Positions 31,389 through 44,076 of a DNA stretch of 64,000 bases are shown here, piece by piece; position 1 is the first letter of the stretch, and each line of letters begins with the position of its first letter. A program made the position numbers and the translations under genes. Below the pieces are notes generated by a model, which had not been told where the DNA came from, did not search any database, and worked only from the letters and a program-made list of their open reading frames with translations. The stretch comes from Glebionis coronaria (taxonomy: Eukaryota > Streptophyta > Magnoliopsida > Asterales > Asteraceae). The stretch spans positions 214,070,592 through 214,134,591 of the forward strand of contig CM046882.1 of assembly GCA_025667525.1 (NCBI GenBank), in the 5' to 3' direction.

Positions 31389-34225
31389 TGTAAGAACCGT
31401 ACTTTCTCTGCATTATTTTATTCTTTATTCGTGTTTCTTGAATTTTCCAACGTATTACGTTTTCTTGTATTCTTATATGTAAATTCTGAGATCATGATAA
31501 TTTTAACAAATTATACTTTTCAATTATTTTCTGAACATTGATAAATACTTTATCTGGAATTATAAAAAATTATTTTATTATTCCATATTTATTTAAATCA
31601 AAGTTTTTGATTTAAAATCACCCGCGTGCATTTTACAATGACTGTATTCAAAATCAATGAACAACGAGAATATCTAGTGATCGCGATACCGACGGATGCC
31701 CAAAACTTTACATTTTATTATCGATTGTTTCGATAATTAATATTTTCGATGATTTCGTTTTAATTATGTATTAAGTCGTGTATGGAAATCATATAATCAT
31801 ACTTATGATGCATTTTAACTTTTTAAAAGTATTTTTACGAAACCCGAGCCCCGTAAATATTTTCAAGATTCACTAATAGTCATTTCTACCCTCTAAACTA
31901 TTAATTGTTTTTAAGTCCACAAGTTTCAAACTTGGCAATACTAGCCCCTACACCTAACCCCATATATATATAATTTTCCATAACCAAAACACATACAAAC
32001 TAGTTTATAAAAAAACAACATCACCCTCTCCTCTTGCCGCCACCTTCAACCCCAAAACACCACAAGATCATCAATTTTTATAGTAATTTTGGCTAAATAA
32101 AAATTAGACCACATCTTGGTTAATGGTATAAAACTCTTACACATGCAACCACTTTTCATGTTTTTGTGATTCTATGGTTGGGATTGTTTTTGATCATCAT
32201 ATATATGATGATCATGACTAGATTTTTATGTTTTGAGGTTTAAAAATTAAAGTTTTTTGTTTTTGATTTTTGTTTTTGATTCATGAAAGTGTTTTAGGAG
32301 TGTTTGGTTGATGGGTATGATAGTAGGGTGATTCTAAGGTATGGGAATGATTAGTTTTAGACGGAATATTTGATTTGTTATGATTTTCTAAAAGTATATT
32401 TTGGACAGCAGGCCTAGAACAGATTTTTCGTCGGTTTAAGATTTGAGATAGGCTGAGATTATTTGATTTTGTTGTATATATTTCCAAGACGCTCGTTTTG
32501 GTATAAGATAGAGCTTCTAACTCATTACGACTCAAAAATTATGCTAGTTTTAGTATTCGTGTACAGGGAGACGCAAGTCGGCACAATCCGAAATTTGTGG
32601 CTGATTTTGGGTCGACTCTCAGGGACTTTAGGCATGGTTAGATAAATGATACTACTGGTTTTCAAACTCTATAAACTTAATATGATGGGTCTAGTAGTGG
32701 GTTTAAAAGACGGATTGTCGAGATAATACTTTTAAAGTGGTCTATACGGTTTTATAAAACAAGTGCACAATCTGTCCCAAATTTGGAGTCGAGTAAAGTG
32801 TCGAGCTGATGGGTTTTAAAGAATGAACTTTGGCTCAAATTTTGACAGGGTCTTATATAGGTTATAGGTGACCTTGACACCAAGTTTCATCTAAAACGGA
32901 CAAGTCTAGTTAGGGTAGATCGGTGTGTACATTTGGAGTGTACTTGCTGATTTATGTTTTGGGCACATAGTTCAATTCACGTATGACGTGAGTTTGAGTA
33001 TTCACTATTGGAAATGCTGATTTACTCAAGTGTTTAGTCATTATATAAATAACTTAACTACTGGTCCTAATAAGGTAAAGTGATAGTTTGACTTGCGTTG
33101 ACTTGGCGTCGTATGACGGGTCAATTTCAAGTATACAAGTATTTAAACATGTAGTGTTGACTTAATGGGATAGTGTGGATTCATTTGGTTCGTGTCAATG
33201 GTTTTGAAATATGAGTACTTTGAAAACCATTGAGTCATATTATATTTGGCATATATCGATATTTGATTTCGAGTCTTAACGCGCGCCTTATTGTGATAGG
33301 TTGCGGTTTTCGTGTTTCCCAGGCATCCATATCGTCGGTGATCGTCTCACTACCATTGTTTCTACTCAGTTGCTGAGTACCGCGATTGACTTACCTCATG
33401 GCTAAGGTGAGTTCATAGCCCCTTTTTACTTATACATGGTTTCTAAACACGGGGTTAGATTTTACATGGTGGAACACAACCATTTAAAAACTTTATACTA
33501 TCTAGAACTTGTATGCTATCCAGAATTTTCATGCTATCCAGAACATGTATGCTTTCCAGACTTTCGATATTATTATTTCTTTTTAGTCGAGCCTTGAGTT
33601 TCTTCTCTTGGTCATGAGCCGTTAATTAATCATGTTACCAAGCGCGAATGTTGTGGGTGAATCCATCGGGATAGACTATCCCCCTCCCGATTACCTTGAC
33701 GCACTAATATTTGTTTATACTTGAGTATTTAGGCTGAATACTCCCTAGAAGAACTTACATTGAGTTAAGCTTCGTTTTATGAACTGAACAACAATAATAA
33801 TAATAGTTTGGACTATGGTTGACGTATATAACTATATTCCCTACTACGTATTTACAAATGAATGCTTGTGTTCCACACCTTTACTGCTAAACCTATGATA
33901 TCACTCAACTTTATGTTGACGATTTTACATGTTTAGTCTCAAGTATTATTACTTAGCTTTGCTTGGATGGGAGCCCGTAGGATATTATCGCAGCTTGGAG
34001 ATTTCTGTGATGCTTTTAACTTTGGTTTTATCTAAAAACTGTCAGAAGTTTATTCTATCTTTTGGGCAACTTTATGTTATAAATCGTGATGAAATAATAT
34101 ATTTTCCGCTTATAAAACGTTGGGACCTTTGTAGTAAAACTCTGAACTTTTATGATGTAATGTATATGTTTTATTACGTCAGCTTTGTGTCAACTGTATT
34201 TAGTTTTTTCTTGTACCATGACGTG
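31389..34225 (+). repeat. Layer 1 Ty3/Gypsy 5' LTR, left part
   Basis: It starts TGTAAGAACCG inside the layer 0 gag. A TATA box (CATATATATATAA, about 31961-31973) is followed by a CT-rich start region. Four 18-bp repeats lie at 33496-33567. The LTR is cut at 34225 by the Athila insertion and resumes at 60144-60193, where it ends GGGTCTCACA. The two parts together give 2887 bp, close to the 2.8-kb Tekay LTR. Start and end form imperfect inverted repeats (TGTAAGA / TCTCACA). Confidence 0.7.
33496..33567 (+). repeat. 18-bp tandem repeat, four units
   Basis: Four adjacent 18-mers with core TGCTATCCAGAACTTGTA: TACTATCTAGAACTTGTA, TGCTATCCAGAATTTTCA, TGCTATCCAGAACATGTA and TGCTTTCCAGACTTTCGA. Confidence 0.8.
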
Positions 34226-37200
34226 TTATGAGACTTCTTTTATACATAGTCTCATCGTCCAAATCGGGCTTAAAACGCTTAAAATATCATTAAAATACCC
34301 CAAAATATGCTTGTGTTTGTTCATTGTGTATTTTAGGTGCGGATATCGTGAATTCACCAAAATATTACAAGAATCAAGCAAAAACGAACACGGGAAACGA
34401 AGCCGCACAAAGAACCGGACCCAAATCATGATTTTCCAATGAATTCCTTGAAGTTTTGAAGATTGGCAAGAATGGTCCCTCAAGAATTGAAGACTTGTCA
34501 CTTTTGGCCCTTGTAAATCTCAATTACACAAGTTTGGTACATTAAGTTTCAAGATATCACATTTATGGTCCTTTAAGAATGCATATTATGCATGAATAGC
34601 CCTTGGAATAGTTTTGCCAAAACTCTTGTGGCCAAAATGAAAGAAATGAAAGTTTATTATAAAGGGATTGCTAGTTTGTAAGGTGTTATTACCAAGTGAT
34701 AAGGACATGGGAGCTTGGGGACATCTTTTGCCAAGACAAACAAACTTGCCTCCACCATTCACAACCTGCCACGTCCCCCCCCCCCCCCCCCCCAACTACC
34801 AAACCAGCCAATCATACTCCTCCAACCAGCCAGCTGACCATTCAACTCTCTCTTTACTTAATAGATTTTTAAAATCTTATTAGCAAATACTTTTTTGGTG
34901 GTAAACGTTTTTTTCAAAATCATATTAACTCCTAATCCCAATCAAACACTCACCTGCTACCCACTAAACCACATAAACCCTAATTTTGAATTTGGTCAAA
35001 ACAAAGGGTTATTGCCTATAACCTTGCAGATCCCTGATTAACCTTCCCCTAACCTAAACCCACACACAAAAACAACAATCCCTCCACCCCTGGTCCCCAC
35101 ACGTCCGTCCCTTGTCACCCCTAAAATGGTAAAAAGCGAATCTTGCATACCATTCAACGGCTAAGATTATTTTCGTGTTCCCAAAGCTTGAATGGACGTC
35201 TCAGATCACTCCATCACAGCTCATACATCTAGCATATCACATGGGAACCATTTGACGAATTTGAGGACCAAGGGCAACATGGGAATTCAGCAATTAGGGT
35301 TTAGGGTTTCTAGATTTTTCTTTCATGTAGTATATAAACCAAGTCGCATGTGACTTTGGTTTCTTGTTCCAGTTTTGTAAAAAAAATTAAATGATTAATG
35401 AAAATGAAAGTTTGGTTTTTATGCAATACTGAGTTCCATGTTTTTCAGTTTTCTTAGTTTAATCAATTACATTTAACTGCAAAATTAGTTTAAGGTTTCT
35501 TAAAGGTTTGGTTCTCTTTCAAAAATTTCAGAAAATACGTTTTTCTTGAAGTTTTTTAGACTCAAATCCTTAAATCATTGAACAAGTGGAAGTGAAAGTG
35601 GAAACTTGTTCAAGTGATTTCAAGTGTTTGATCATTTTCTTTTGTTGTTTTGAAAAAAACCTGTTTTCAAGTTTGGTTTTCAAAAGGTTCTTGATTTTTA
35701 AAAATCTGTTTAGATTAAGCAGCTTACTGCTTATATAAGCTAACCAATAAGCTGCTTGACAAGAGCTTATTGGCTACTTATATAAGCTTGAAGTGGTCTC
35801 TTGGTTTGTGTTTGTGCAGGGTTTGAAGAAACAAGGCCATCTTCATTTCATTTTCTTTTCATTTTCTGTATTGAAGACATTGTTACCCCTTGGGTCTTTT
35901 TAAGATTCCAACAACGGGGCTCTCTACTGTTTCATAAGCTCTCAAAAGCAAAAAAAACTGACTAGGGAAGGCATTAGCTAAGGTATTCAAGGCTTGAACC
36001 CCCTTTTTGTAAATTTTTCATGCTTTTGAGTGATTATGTGATTTTGTGGTTTATTTTGTGATAGACTATTTTATGTTAGTATAAGTGATCATTCATGTTT
36101 GTTTAGATTTTATATGCATGTTAGAATAGACAGAAATCAGTTTTAAGTAAGTTGTTAGGATTTGTCTTTGATAATTTTTGGTTGCTGAATATTAAGGGGT
36201 GTTTGGGATAAGGTTTTTTGGTAAAAATTTGACAATAATTTTGGCTTGAAACCTGTTAAACACACTTCTTAAGTTAGTGTTAGGGTATATTGTTAGTTTG
36301 TTTTCATTTTGGTAGGTTTAAAAAGTATTTTACATGCTCATTTTTTTGGTAATAACTAGTAAAAACCAGTAGGCCATAAAACAAGGTTGTTTTAGATAGT
36401 TTTGATTTCAAATCTTGCACATCTATTAGGGATAGGTGTAATCTAGGGTTGAGTATTGTCAATTTCAGGTTTGGCAGTGAATTTAGCCTAATCTTGTGGT
36501 TTAAATCTTGCCTGTATGCACAGTAAATCAGCTTAAGGTCTCACAGACCTACCTTAGTTACATCAGTGAATGATTTTGCCATACTTTGTGTGATTCTTGT
36601 GTTTACTTGTGTTTTTCTTGTTTATTGTGACTCCCCACAACCCAACTGGTTGTGGGGTGACTTATCTTCCCAAAAACACCAAGCAACCAACACATTCGAG
36701 CCTAATCAAGGTCCTAATTTCATTAGTAACATTTATAGTGTTATCCGACAACGATCCTTTTGTTTTTTTGTTTCTCGGACAACTAAGTTTTTGTTAAAAT
36801 TCACTACTGTAGCATCTTTCTACAATTGGGCACGTTTTTGTCATATCTAAGTTTAATCTTGTTTAATTTAGGATTCAAATTGTGTTTTTGTAGTGTTTAG
36901 AGTATCAGGTTTGAGATTTTTGGAAAAAAATATATTTTTACCAAAAAGGACGTGGCCAGGACTCTAACCTGTGCCACTCCTCTCACACACCAAAGACTTA
37001 ACCAATGCGCCTTAGGGACTTTACTGTCCAGGTTCCTTTTCAAACATTATTTAAGGTGTGATTGTTTTTGGCTCATTATACTAGTCAGCTTATTTATTAA
37101 GTCTTTTTACTATTTTACATTTTCCCTTTGTTTTTCAAGTAATTTAGGACTTTTTAGTATAAAAAGTTTATTTTTTACGTTTTTCAATTATTTTTTATGA

Positions 37201-37749
37201 TTATTTTTAGATTAAATTTTAAAAAGTGATTAAAAATAGTTAAAAGTATTTTAAAACTTTGGAAAAATCATTTTTAGGTTTTTAATAGCATTTTAGAGGT
37301 TTATAAAGTAAAATGTTTTGATTTTGACTTATTTTTAATTTTATTTAATTTTTGGTTTTTTATTAGAATTTAAAAATTAATATAAAATTATTAAAAAGTT
37401 TTTAGATATTTTGGTTTTCATTTTTGTCTTATTTACATTTTTCTTGATTTATGTTTATTATTTGGTAATTTTTAGAAGACTTTCATTTTTCGTCGAGTTT
37501 TACGGTTTTGCGTTTTTTACGTCGTAGGATAATTTTTAGCGTAATTCGTCTTATTTTTCCTTCTTTTCTCATCCAAAAACGACACTAATCCAAACTTTGA
37601 TTTTACATAATTGGCCCTTAATTCACACACCTCCTTCGAGAACGAACTCGGAATTTTCGTCTTCACGGTTTTCCTAAATCGTGTGGATTAATACTTTTCG
37701 CTTGTTATTTGCTTTTTCCTAAGAGTAAATATAGAAAAACACTACATCA
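34226..37749 (+). repeat. Athila 5' LTR
   Basis: 3524 bp. It begins TTATGAGAC (the other copy TGATGAGAC), with the 26-nt hairpin at 34229-34254. A TATA box, TATATAAA, is at 35331-35338. A 19-base C run is at 34775-34793, against 12 in the other LTR. An antisense tRNA-like block is at 36945-37020. It ends CACTACATCA. Confidence 0.9.
36945..37020 (-). other. tRNA-like Pol III promoter module, antisense in the Athila 5' LTR
   Basis: On the minus strand, an A-box-like AGGCGCATTGGTTAAG (36998-37013) and a B-box-like AGGTTAGAGTCCTGG (36956-36970), then CCACGTCCTTTTT, a T5 stop. The B box has one change from the clean GGTTCGAGTCC of the other LTR copy. It is about 0.75 kb from the LTR end. Confidence 0.6.
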
Positions 37750-37754
37750 ATTTT

Positions 37755-37772
37755 TGGCACCGTTGCCGGGGA
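37755..37772 (+). promoter_or_regulatory. Athila primer-binding site
   Basis: TGGCACCGTTGCCGGGGA, five bases after the LTR. It differs by one base from the TGGCGCCGTTGCCGGGGA usual in Athila. Confidence 0.9.
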
Positions 37773-38595
37773 GGTGTTTATAGTGCCATTATTATTATCG
37801 TGTTTGTGTGAGTAGTGCGTTTTTTTTTTCAATTTTTGGAAAGCGTAAATAACGTACATACTCATTTTTGTTATTTTTCTCTATTATATTATAGTATCCA
37901 AATAAAACGTGTTTAATTTTCCTAAATTAAACACACAACAATCATTTTACTATATTGTAGATATCCTATTATCGTTTTCGTTTTTCTTGTGAATATTATT
38001 AATGTATTGTATTTACGTATCACAATAAACTTACAATATCTCCAAAAGCGTGAAAATGCAACCTTAATTGGGATTTCATCACTCAATTATTGTATTCGAA
38101 TCTAAAACAAAAGTTTAAAGGCAAAATTGATAAATACTTTCGTGAGGCTTAATTTTGATTAACACAAACTATAAGGTGGGTATAAGGCGGTTGTATTTTA
38201 CGACCTAAGGGAAAAAGACTCTTAAGTGCTTAGCGCCGCCTCGTTTCCCCCGCTTGCTTGTCCGTGTTTTGAGAAAGAGGGCTAATCGAGGGTTTTCCGC
38301 CCAAGTATTATCTATGTATAGTATATTTGCTTGTTTTCAAGATTAAACCCTCTTGAACGTTTTGGTGTTCCACCAACGTTCTAAAGTCATCGAAGGCATT
38401 CACCCCACGTGATCGTTTTCATTCTTTGAGGTTCCTTTAATCGAGAAATTGATTTGAGGAGAGATTTGTAGATTTGAGTCTACGTAATACACCAAAATCC
38501 AAAAATATAAAAAAAACAATCAAAAACAAAAAAATTGAAAAATCGAAAAACCACAAAAAGAATCTTCTTTGCTACCCCCATTCTACGCTTAGTGC
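37773..38595 (+). other. Athila leader
   Basis: About 820 bases of AT-rich untranslated leader between PBS and gag. An inverted TTTAATTTTCCTAAATTAAA lies near 37912-37931. No coding frame. Confidence 0.5.
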
Positions 38596-40111
38596 ATGCG
38601 CACTCGATCGAAGGATTATTCTAATTCTAGCGACTCTTTGAATCGATGCAATCGTAATCGAAATCGACGAAGTAGACGAGAATTAGAAACCGACGTTCCT
38701 AATATCGTTGTTGAAGATACCAAAAACGAGATAGCCGACAATCGTTCGATGATGGAATTGCTCCAAGCGCCCACCGAGGGTTATGGAGACACGATCGTAT
38801 TCTCGCTATCGAAGCGGAGAATTTTGAGATTAAGAGCGGAATGCTTTCGTTGATACAAGCTACGAAGTTTCGAGGTCGTGAAGCCGATAATCCTCACGAT
38901 CAAATTCGGAAATTTGATCGTCTTTTGGCCACGAGCAAGTTTAAGAACGTCGACACCGATGTCGTCAAGCTTATGCTTTTTCCGTACTCGCTCGATGGTG
39001 CCGCCAAGGATTGGTACGAGAAAGAGCCACCTAATTCTATAATTACGTGGAAGGATCTCGTCTCCAAATTCATTAATCATTTTTTCCCACCGTCTAAGAA
39101 TATGTTTTTCAAAAATGAAATTACGAGATTTGAGCAAAAACCAAATGAACCTTTTAGAGACGCGTGGGATCATTTTAAGGAATTTCTTAGGCAATGTCCT
39201 CACCATGGATTTTCCGAGTTGCACCAAATCGATACGTTTTACAGCGGTCTTAGTTTTAAAGATCAAGATTCGTTGAATTCCGCCGCCGGTGGCAACTTTT
39301 TGTGTAAGTCTCCGAAAGATGCATTAATGATTATCGAGAATCGATCCAAGGTTTACCAACTCCGCAACGCACCGAGTGTTGCCAATGTCGCCAATGTTAG
39401 TAATTCTAATTACGACATTGAGAGAGTTGATGCGAAAGTCGACAAGCTAACGAATGTGTTTACATCTTTTCTCATCGAAATGCAAAAGAAAGACGCTCCC
39501 GCTACGGTGAAAGCGGTTGAGACATCGTGCACGTTTTGTGGTGGAACTCATCATTATTACGAGTGTGCAGCTACAGATGGCCAAACGTCAAATGTGAGTG
39601 CGTTAAACAACAATTTTCAAAATCAAAACAACGCGGGTCCATCACAAGGCAATTATAACCAAGGCAACAATTTTTCGAATCAAAATCGTAAAAATTTTTA
39701 AGGAAATAATCAACAAGGGAATTTTCAAAACCAAGGTTATAATCAAGGTCGTAATTTGAATTTGCAAAACCGAGATAACAACAACAATCAAGGAAACAAT
39801 TTTTCAAGTGGTAATCAAAACAATTTTCAAAGAAGTAATCAAAACCAAGGGAACTTTAATTTAAATCAAAATAGTTCGTCAAACGATTTTCAAAATTACA
39901 TGAAGACGAATGAGGCTAATATGAGACGATTAGAGGGAGAAATTGGTAGTTTGAAAAACGACTTTTCTAATACTTTGAAAATGCAAAGCACGAAGATTAA
40001 GCAAGGAAAAATTGATATTAAAAAGATGTTGTCGGCTATTATGAACAAAGTGACACCGTTTCAAATCCGAAGGAACAATGTAAAGCCGCCTCGTCTAGTG
40101 GAAAAAGTCGT
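38596..40111 (+). pseudogene. gag: Athila gag, broken by frameshifts and a stop
   Basis: Starts MRTRSKDYS at 38596; an Arg-rich N-terminus leads to MELLQAPTEGYGDTIV. A one-base frameshift near 38803-38812 moves the homology to the frame IEAENFEIKSGMLSLIQ. A 286-codon part (38841-39701) carries the retrotransposon gag capsid domain (AAKDWYEKEPPNSI-TWKDL, FPPSKN, FRDAWDHFKEFLRQCPHHG) and a knuckle C230-x2-C-x3-H-x4-C242. An Asn/Gln/Gly-rich tail follows, interrupted by TAA at 39699-39701, then in the same frame to 40115 with a coiled-coil-like stretch (MRRLEGEIGSLKNDF). Another frameshift near 40090-40111 leads to the protease frame. Gag would form the particle and bind RNA. Confidence 0.85.
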
Positions 40112-40636
40112 GTGATTACCCCTAACCTTGATGGATTTCGAGTTGTTCCTTCTTCTCAACCCTCGACTTATAAGATTTCTTATTGTTCTAAAGTCGATGG
40201 GGTGAACGTGGCGACCAAGGAAAAGAGTGCACACCCTCGTGTACCTCAAATTCCATCCACGGTTCAAAAAGAGAGCTTTATCGACCTCACCCAAGTAACC
40301 CTTGAAGAAACTTGTGCATCGATCCTTCTTAAAAAACCCAAAAGGCATATGCCGAGAAAGGAAGAGGATCCGGGCCAATTTCTCCTACCTTGTGATTTTT
40401 CTGAGATTGAGGGATGTTTATCCCTTGCAGATTTAGGTGCTAGCATCAATCTCATGCCTCATTCTCTATGGAAATTGATGAGACTGCCTTCACTTACCCC
40501 CACGAACATGACTATCGAGCTTGCAAATTGTACACCACTTATACCAATTGGAATAACCGAGGATGTCTATGTTAGAGTTGGGAAGTTCGTTTCTCCCGCG
40601 TATTTTGTCATATCCGACTACGAGTGTGACCCTAAA
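40112..40636 (+). pseudogene. Athila protease, first part, cut by layer 3
   Basis: 175 codons up to the insertion. The sequence FSEIEGCLSLADLGASINLM carries the aspartic protease motif D107-L-G-A-S, and FVSPAYFVISDYECDPK leads to the cut. The layer 3 LTR begins directly after the AAA codon. The protein resumes in the same frame at 52955 (CPIILGRPFL), because the inserted 12,318 bases are a multiple of three. Protease would process the gag polyprotein. Confidence 0.85.
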
Positions 40637-43600
40637 TGTAACACCCCCAAATTTGTATAACTCAATAAAGTGGAAGACTCGTTGGTGTTACGGGATAGCA
40701 CATTACTCACACCATAGACAACGCATAAAAATCGCGTCGTTTAATAATAAATCATTTCCATTCATAAATATCAAAGTTACATCGGTCCCAAGTCATTACA
40801 TTTCATACAAGGTTTTACAAAATATTTGAATGGAAAATATTGTTTAAGTGCGGGCCATGAATTCTTGTCGTTTTCCCGAGAATTACCTTCAAGTACCTGA
40901 GATAAAACATGTTAAAAGAAAAGGTCAACGATAACGCCGAGTGAATTCATAGAGTTTAATAAATTCCATCAATATAACTTTGGTATAAAATTATTACCAA
41001 AAATAATTTTGTACAAATCATTGTAAAAGGCCATAGAATAGCCAAAATCATTTTATACAAATCTTTATCAAAATCATAATATAGGCATTTGCCTTAAAAA
41101 TCATTATACGAGCCAATGTCGTAAAAACATCATACAATACATTTTATAACGTTGTATAGATTAAATAAAAACCGTTATATGAATATGGTTATGAAAACCA
41201 AAACACAAACATAATATCAATAGTATGACCCAGTATTGCTAGTCAGGCAATACATCGTAATTCTGAGCGTCTAGTATTATTTCGTTAGTTTTGGATTATT
41301 ACAAGCCGCAAGACATTGTTACCTTACTAAACCAACAACGGGTAGCTAACCCGATACCAATTTTGCCCATCTAAAGTAGCGTGTCGTCACAAAGGTCACG
41401 CTATGGAAATCTTCTCATACATAAATTCGCTTACCTGTCAATGTGGCACGACGGGGATCAACCGTCAAGGCACGAACTGGGGTGATCGTCCCCAAATAGT
41501 ACTATTAAATGCATAAGCGTCTACCAAATCCCGGTAGTTCACAATTCATGCTAATGGGACTTTTAGTGACATAACCCAACTTTAATAATCCATTTAATTT
41601 CATCTATCAGGTCCTTTAGTCATTTATCGGGTCATACATTTGGGTAATTCAATCATTCGGGTCCAAAATCAATAAACAAACAATCGAGACAAATGGTGTC
41701 CTATTTTATAAAATCGAACATGTTATCTCCCTCGCGGGTTTATAAAACATTTATAAAAGCATTTAAAAGAGTGCGAGGCTATGAACTCACGTTGATATGG
41801 GAAGGCGGGTTATCGGCAATTCGGTCGTACGGTACGTGCTTCAATCACGGAAACCTAAACAAATAATACTCGGTCTTAGACTCATGTCCAATGACTTTAT
41901 AAAAATAATAATTATGTATACATATGATGATTATATATATATGATGATCAAGTGGGTTTACATATCCTCATTTACTCATTTTTGTGTTATGTGTCGATAA
42001 CTTTTATACTAGTTTTCTCGTTTTACCTATTTACGTGTTTTAGGTCCAATAAGCCTATTATATGTTCTTAACTTGTATTAATCCTTGTTATACTTACTTT
42101 ATCAGTATGTATACTTTCCATGTTGGGCCCAAATGGGTTAAGCCTAATAAGGTCTTTTTATGAGTGTTTAACTTATTTAGTCCAATTATTAGCCCAATGT
42201 GTTTACTTAGCTCATTAATGTCCGTTTTTCCTATAGTTCGGGTTTTTATCGGTTTTTACTTGTTATACATGTCTATATATCAGTATATAAGTTTTATAAA
42301 GTTTTCATTAGACGGGTCTAACCATCTAAGTTTTATTTAACAAAAACATTAATTTTACGGTATTAGCCGAAAAAGTCGTAAAAATCATGTTTATAGTTTT
42401 ATAACTTATAAAACTTAACAAGTTACCATTTTTATAAAATGTCCACTTATTTAACCTTTAACATATTTATATAAGTAAAATTCATAAGTTAGTGGGTTTT
42501 TATTTTACATTTTATACTATTAAATTTTGAGTGCTTATATAATAGTAATATACTTTAATTTCAAGAAATCTGATTTTTATCTTCACTTTCACCAAAACTG
42601 TCATATCTTGAGTTCTATATGGAGATAGAAGCTCAAATTTTTATCACATAAACTAAATGATATGTGCTACATTTAACTCTTCTATAGCTACTTTGAATCA
42701 TCTTCTAAATATTTTCTAAAAATCGTCTAAAACAGTAACCTCAGATTTATACCATAAACTTGTTTTGATCATATCTCACTCATTACTTTGATTCCATTTC
42801 ATGGCCAACTCTCACATGTGTACAAGACCCATAGCTTACTGTAAATCCATTCTACTTCATCATTTTATCAGTTTACCATATGGTTCTTTACTGTTTTATA
42901 CAGCCATCAAATTTAACCAAGATTTTAATCTTGTTTCTTATGGTTTTTCACCTTTTTAATCATGTTTATCAACACCAAATCCCCACATAACATTTTTATC
43001 ATCATATAATCATCATATACATATACAATAGGAAATAAAATACATGTTTACATAATCAAAATAACAAGAAGATGAAGAGGACAATCTTTATACCACCATG
43101 ATGATGTAGGTTGTGATCAAAACATGGATTTTGATGGAGAAACTTGTGATGCACCAAGACCATCTTCAAGACCATCAATATTTATGATCACCTTGTGGAA
43201 AATCAGCCCCAAGACACCATGAATACTCCTCCTTGGATGTTATAACTTGCACCAATCAATAGGGCTTCAAAAGGGCATCAACATGTATATGAATAACATG
43301 AGATTTTGTGGTTGATTTTGATCAAATGAGGGTGTTTAAGGGGAGGAATGATGGACGGCAAACATGGAGGGATGAGAGGATTTTGGGTGGTTTGCATGAG
43401 TTGCAAATAAGTTTGTTAGTTTGTGTGAGTGGTTTATGGTTTTAAGAGAAAACAAGGACAAGTGTTTAAGCTTATTTTCTAAGCTTTGACACCTCATGGG
43501 ATGAGGTGTTGCTTGTGTAGCCGTCCCATGTTGCTAGTGGGGTGGGACAATGTATTTTGTCCCATCTCACTAGTTTACGGGTATTCCTTGATTCTAGTTT

Positions 43601-44060
43601 CCTCGATTTGCGTACCCTCGGGTCGTTTTACGAAAAACGTTTTTATAAATTATGAATCAACGGCACAAAACGAATCTAATAAAAATTGTCTCCTCGAAAA
43701 TGGAGTTCGAAAACGTAAATACGTAATCCTAAGGTTTCCGGTTTAGTCGTAAAGGACGTTAAAATAAAATCGTAAGTCCTAATCTCTTCTCGTAAGTTTG
43801 TGAGTTTATGAACCAACACAAATTTAAAACTCCAAAGTAATATTCACGGATAAATTTATATTCTGAAATGTCGGACTGTCACCAAAGACGGTGTATGTAA
43901 ACGTAAGCACGTAACGTAGAATCCTCCGGTTTAAACGTAGTCGATGCTACTTCAAGACGTAAATCCAAATTACTTCCCAAAAATAAGTGAGTTCATAAAA
44001 TAATATTTTCAAATAAATATTGAGAATAAAATATTGACCACAAATTGACGGATTGTCACA
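40637..44060 (-). repeat. Layer 3 3' LTR
   Basis: 3424 bp. On the minus strand it starts TGTGACAATCCGTCAATTTG at 44060 and ends GGGGGTGTTACA. The frames inside (67 and 86 codons) recur in the other LTR only because the LTRs are copies. Confidence 0.95.
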
Positions 44061-44076
44061 GCATTTACCCCTAAAC
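44061..44076 (-). promoter_or_regulatory. Layer 3 polypurine tract
   Basis: Minus strand TGTTTAGGGGTAAATGC directly before the LTR start at 44060; a modest purine run AGGGGTAAA. Confidence 0.6.

Noticed and set aside
34226..34442. Short frames at the start of Athila-type LTRs, similar at 882-1187, 10697-10980, 34185-34501 and 56554-56871
   Set aside because: They recur because LTR starts are homologous; the changes between copies do not look codon-constrained.
41797..43746. 67- and 86-codon frames seen in both layer 3 LTRs
   Set aside because: They recur only because LTRs are copies. Composition is that of non-coding LTR.
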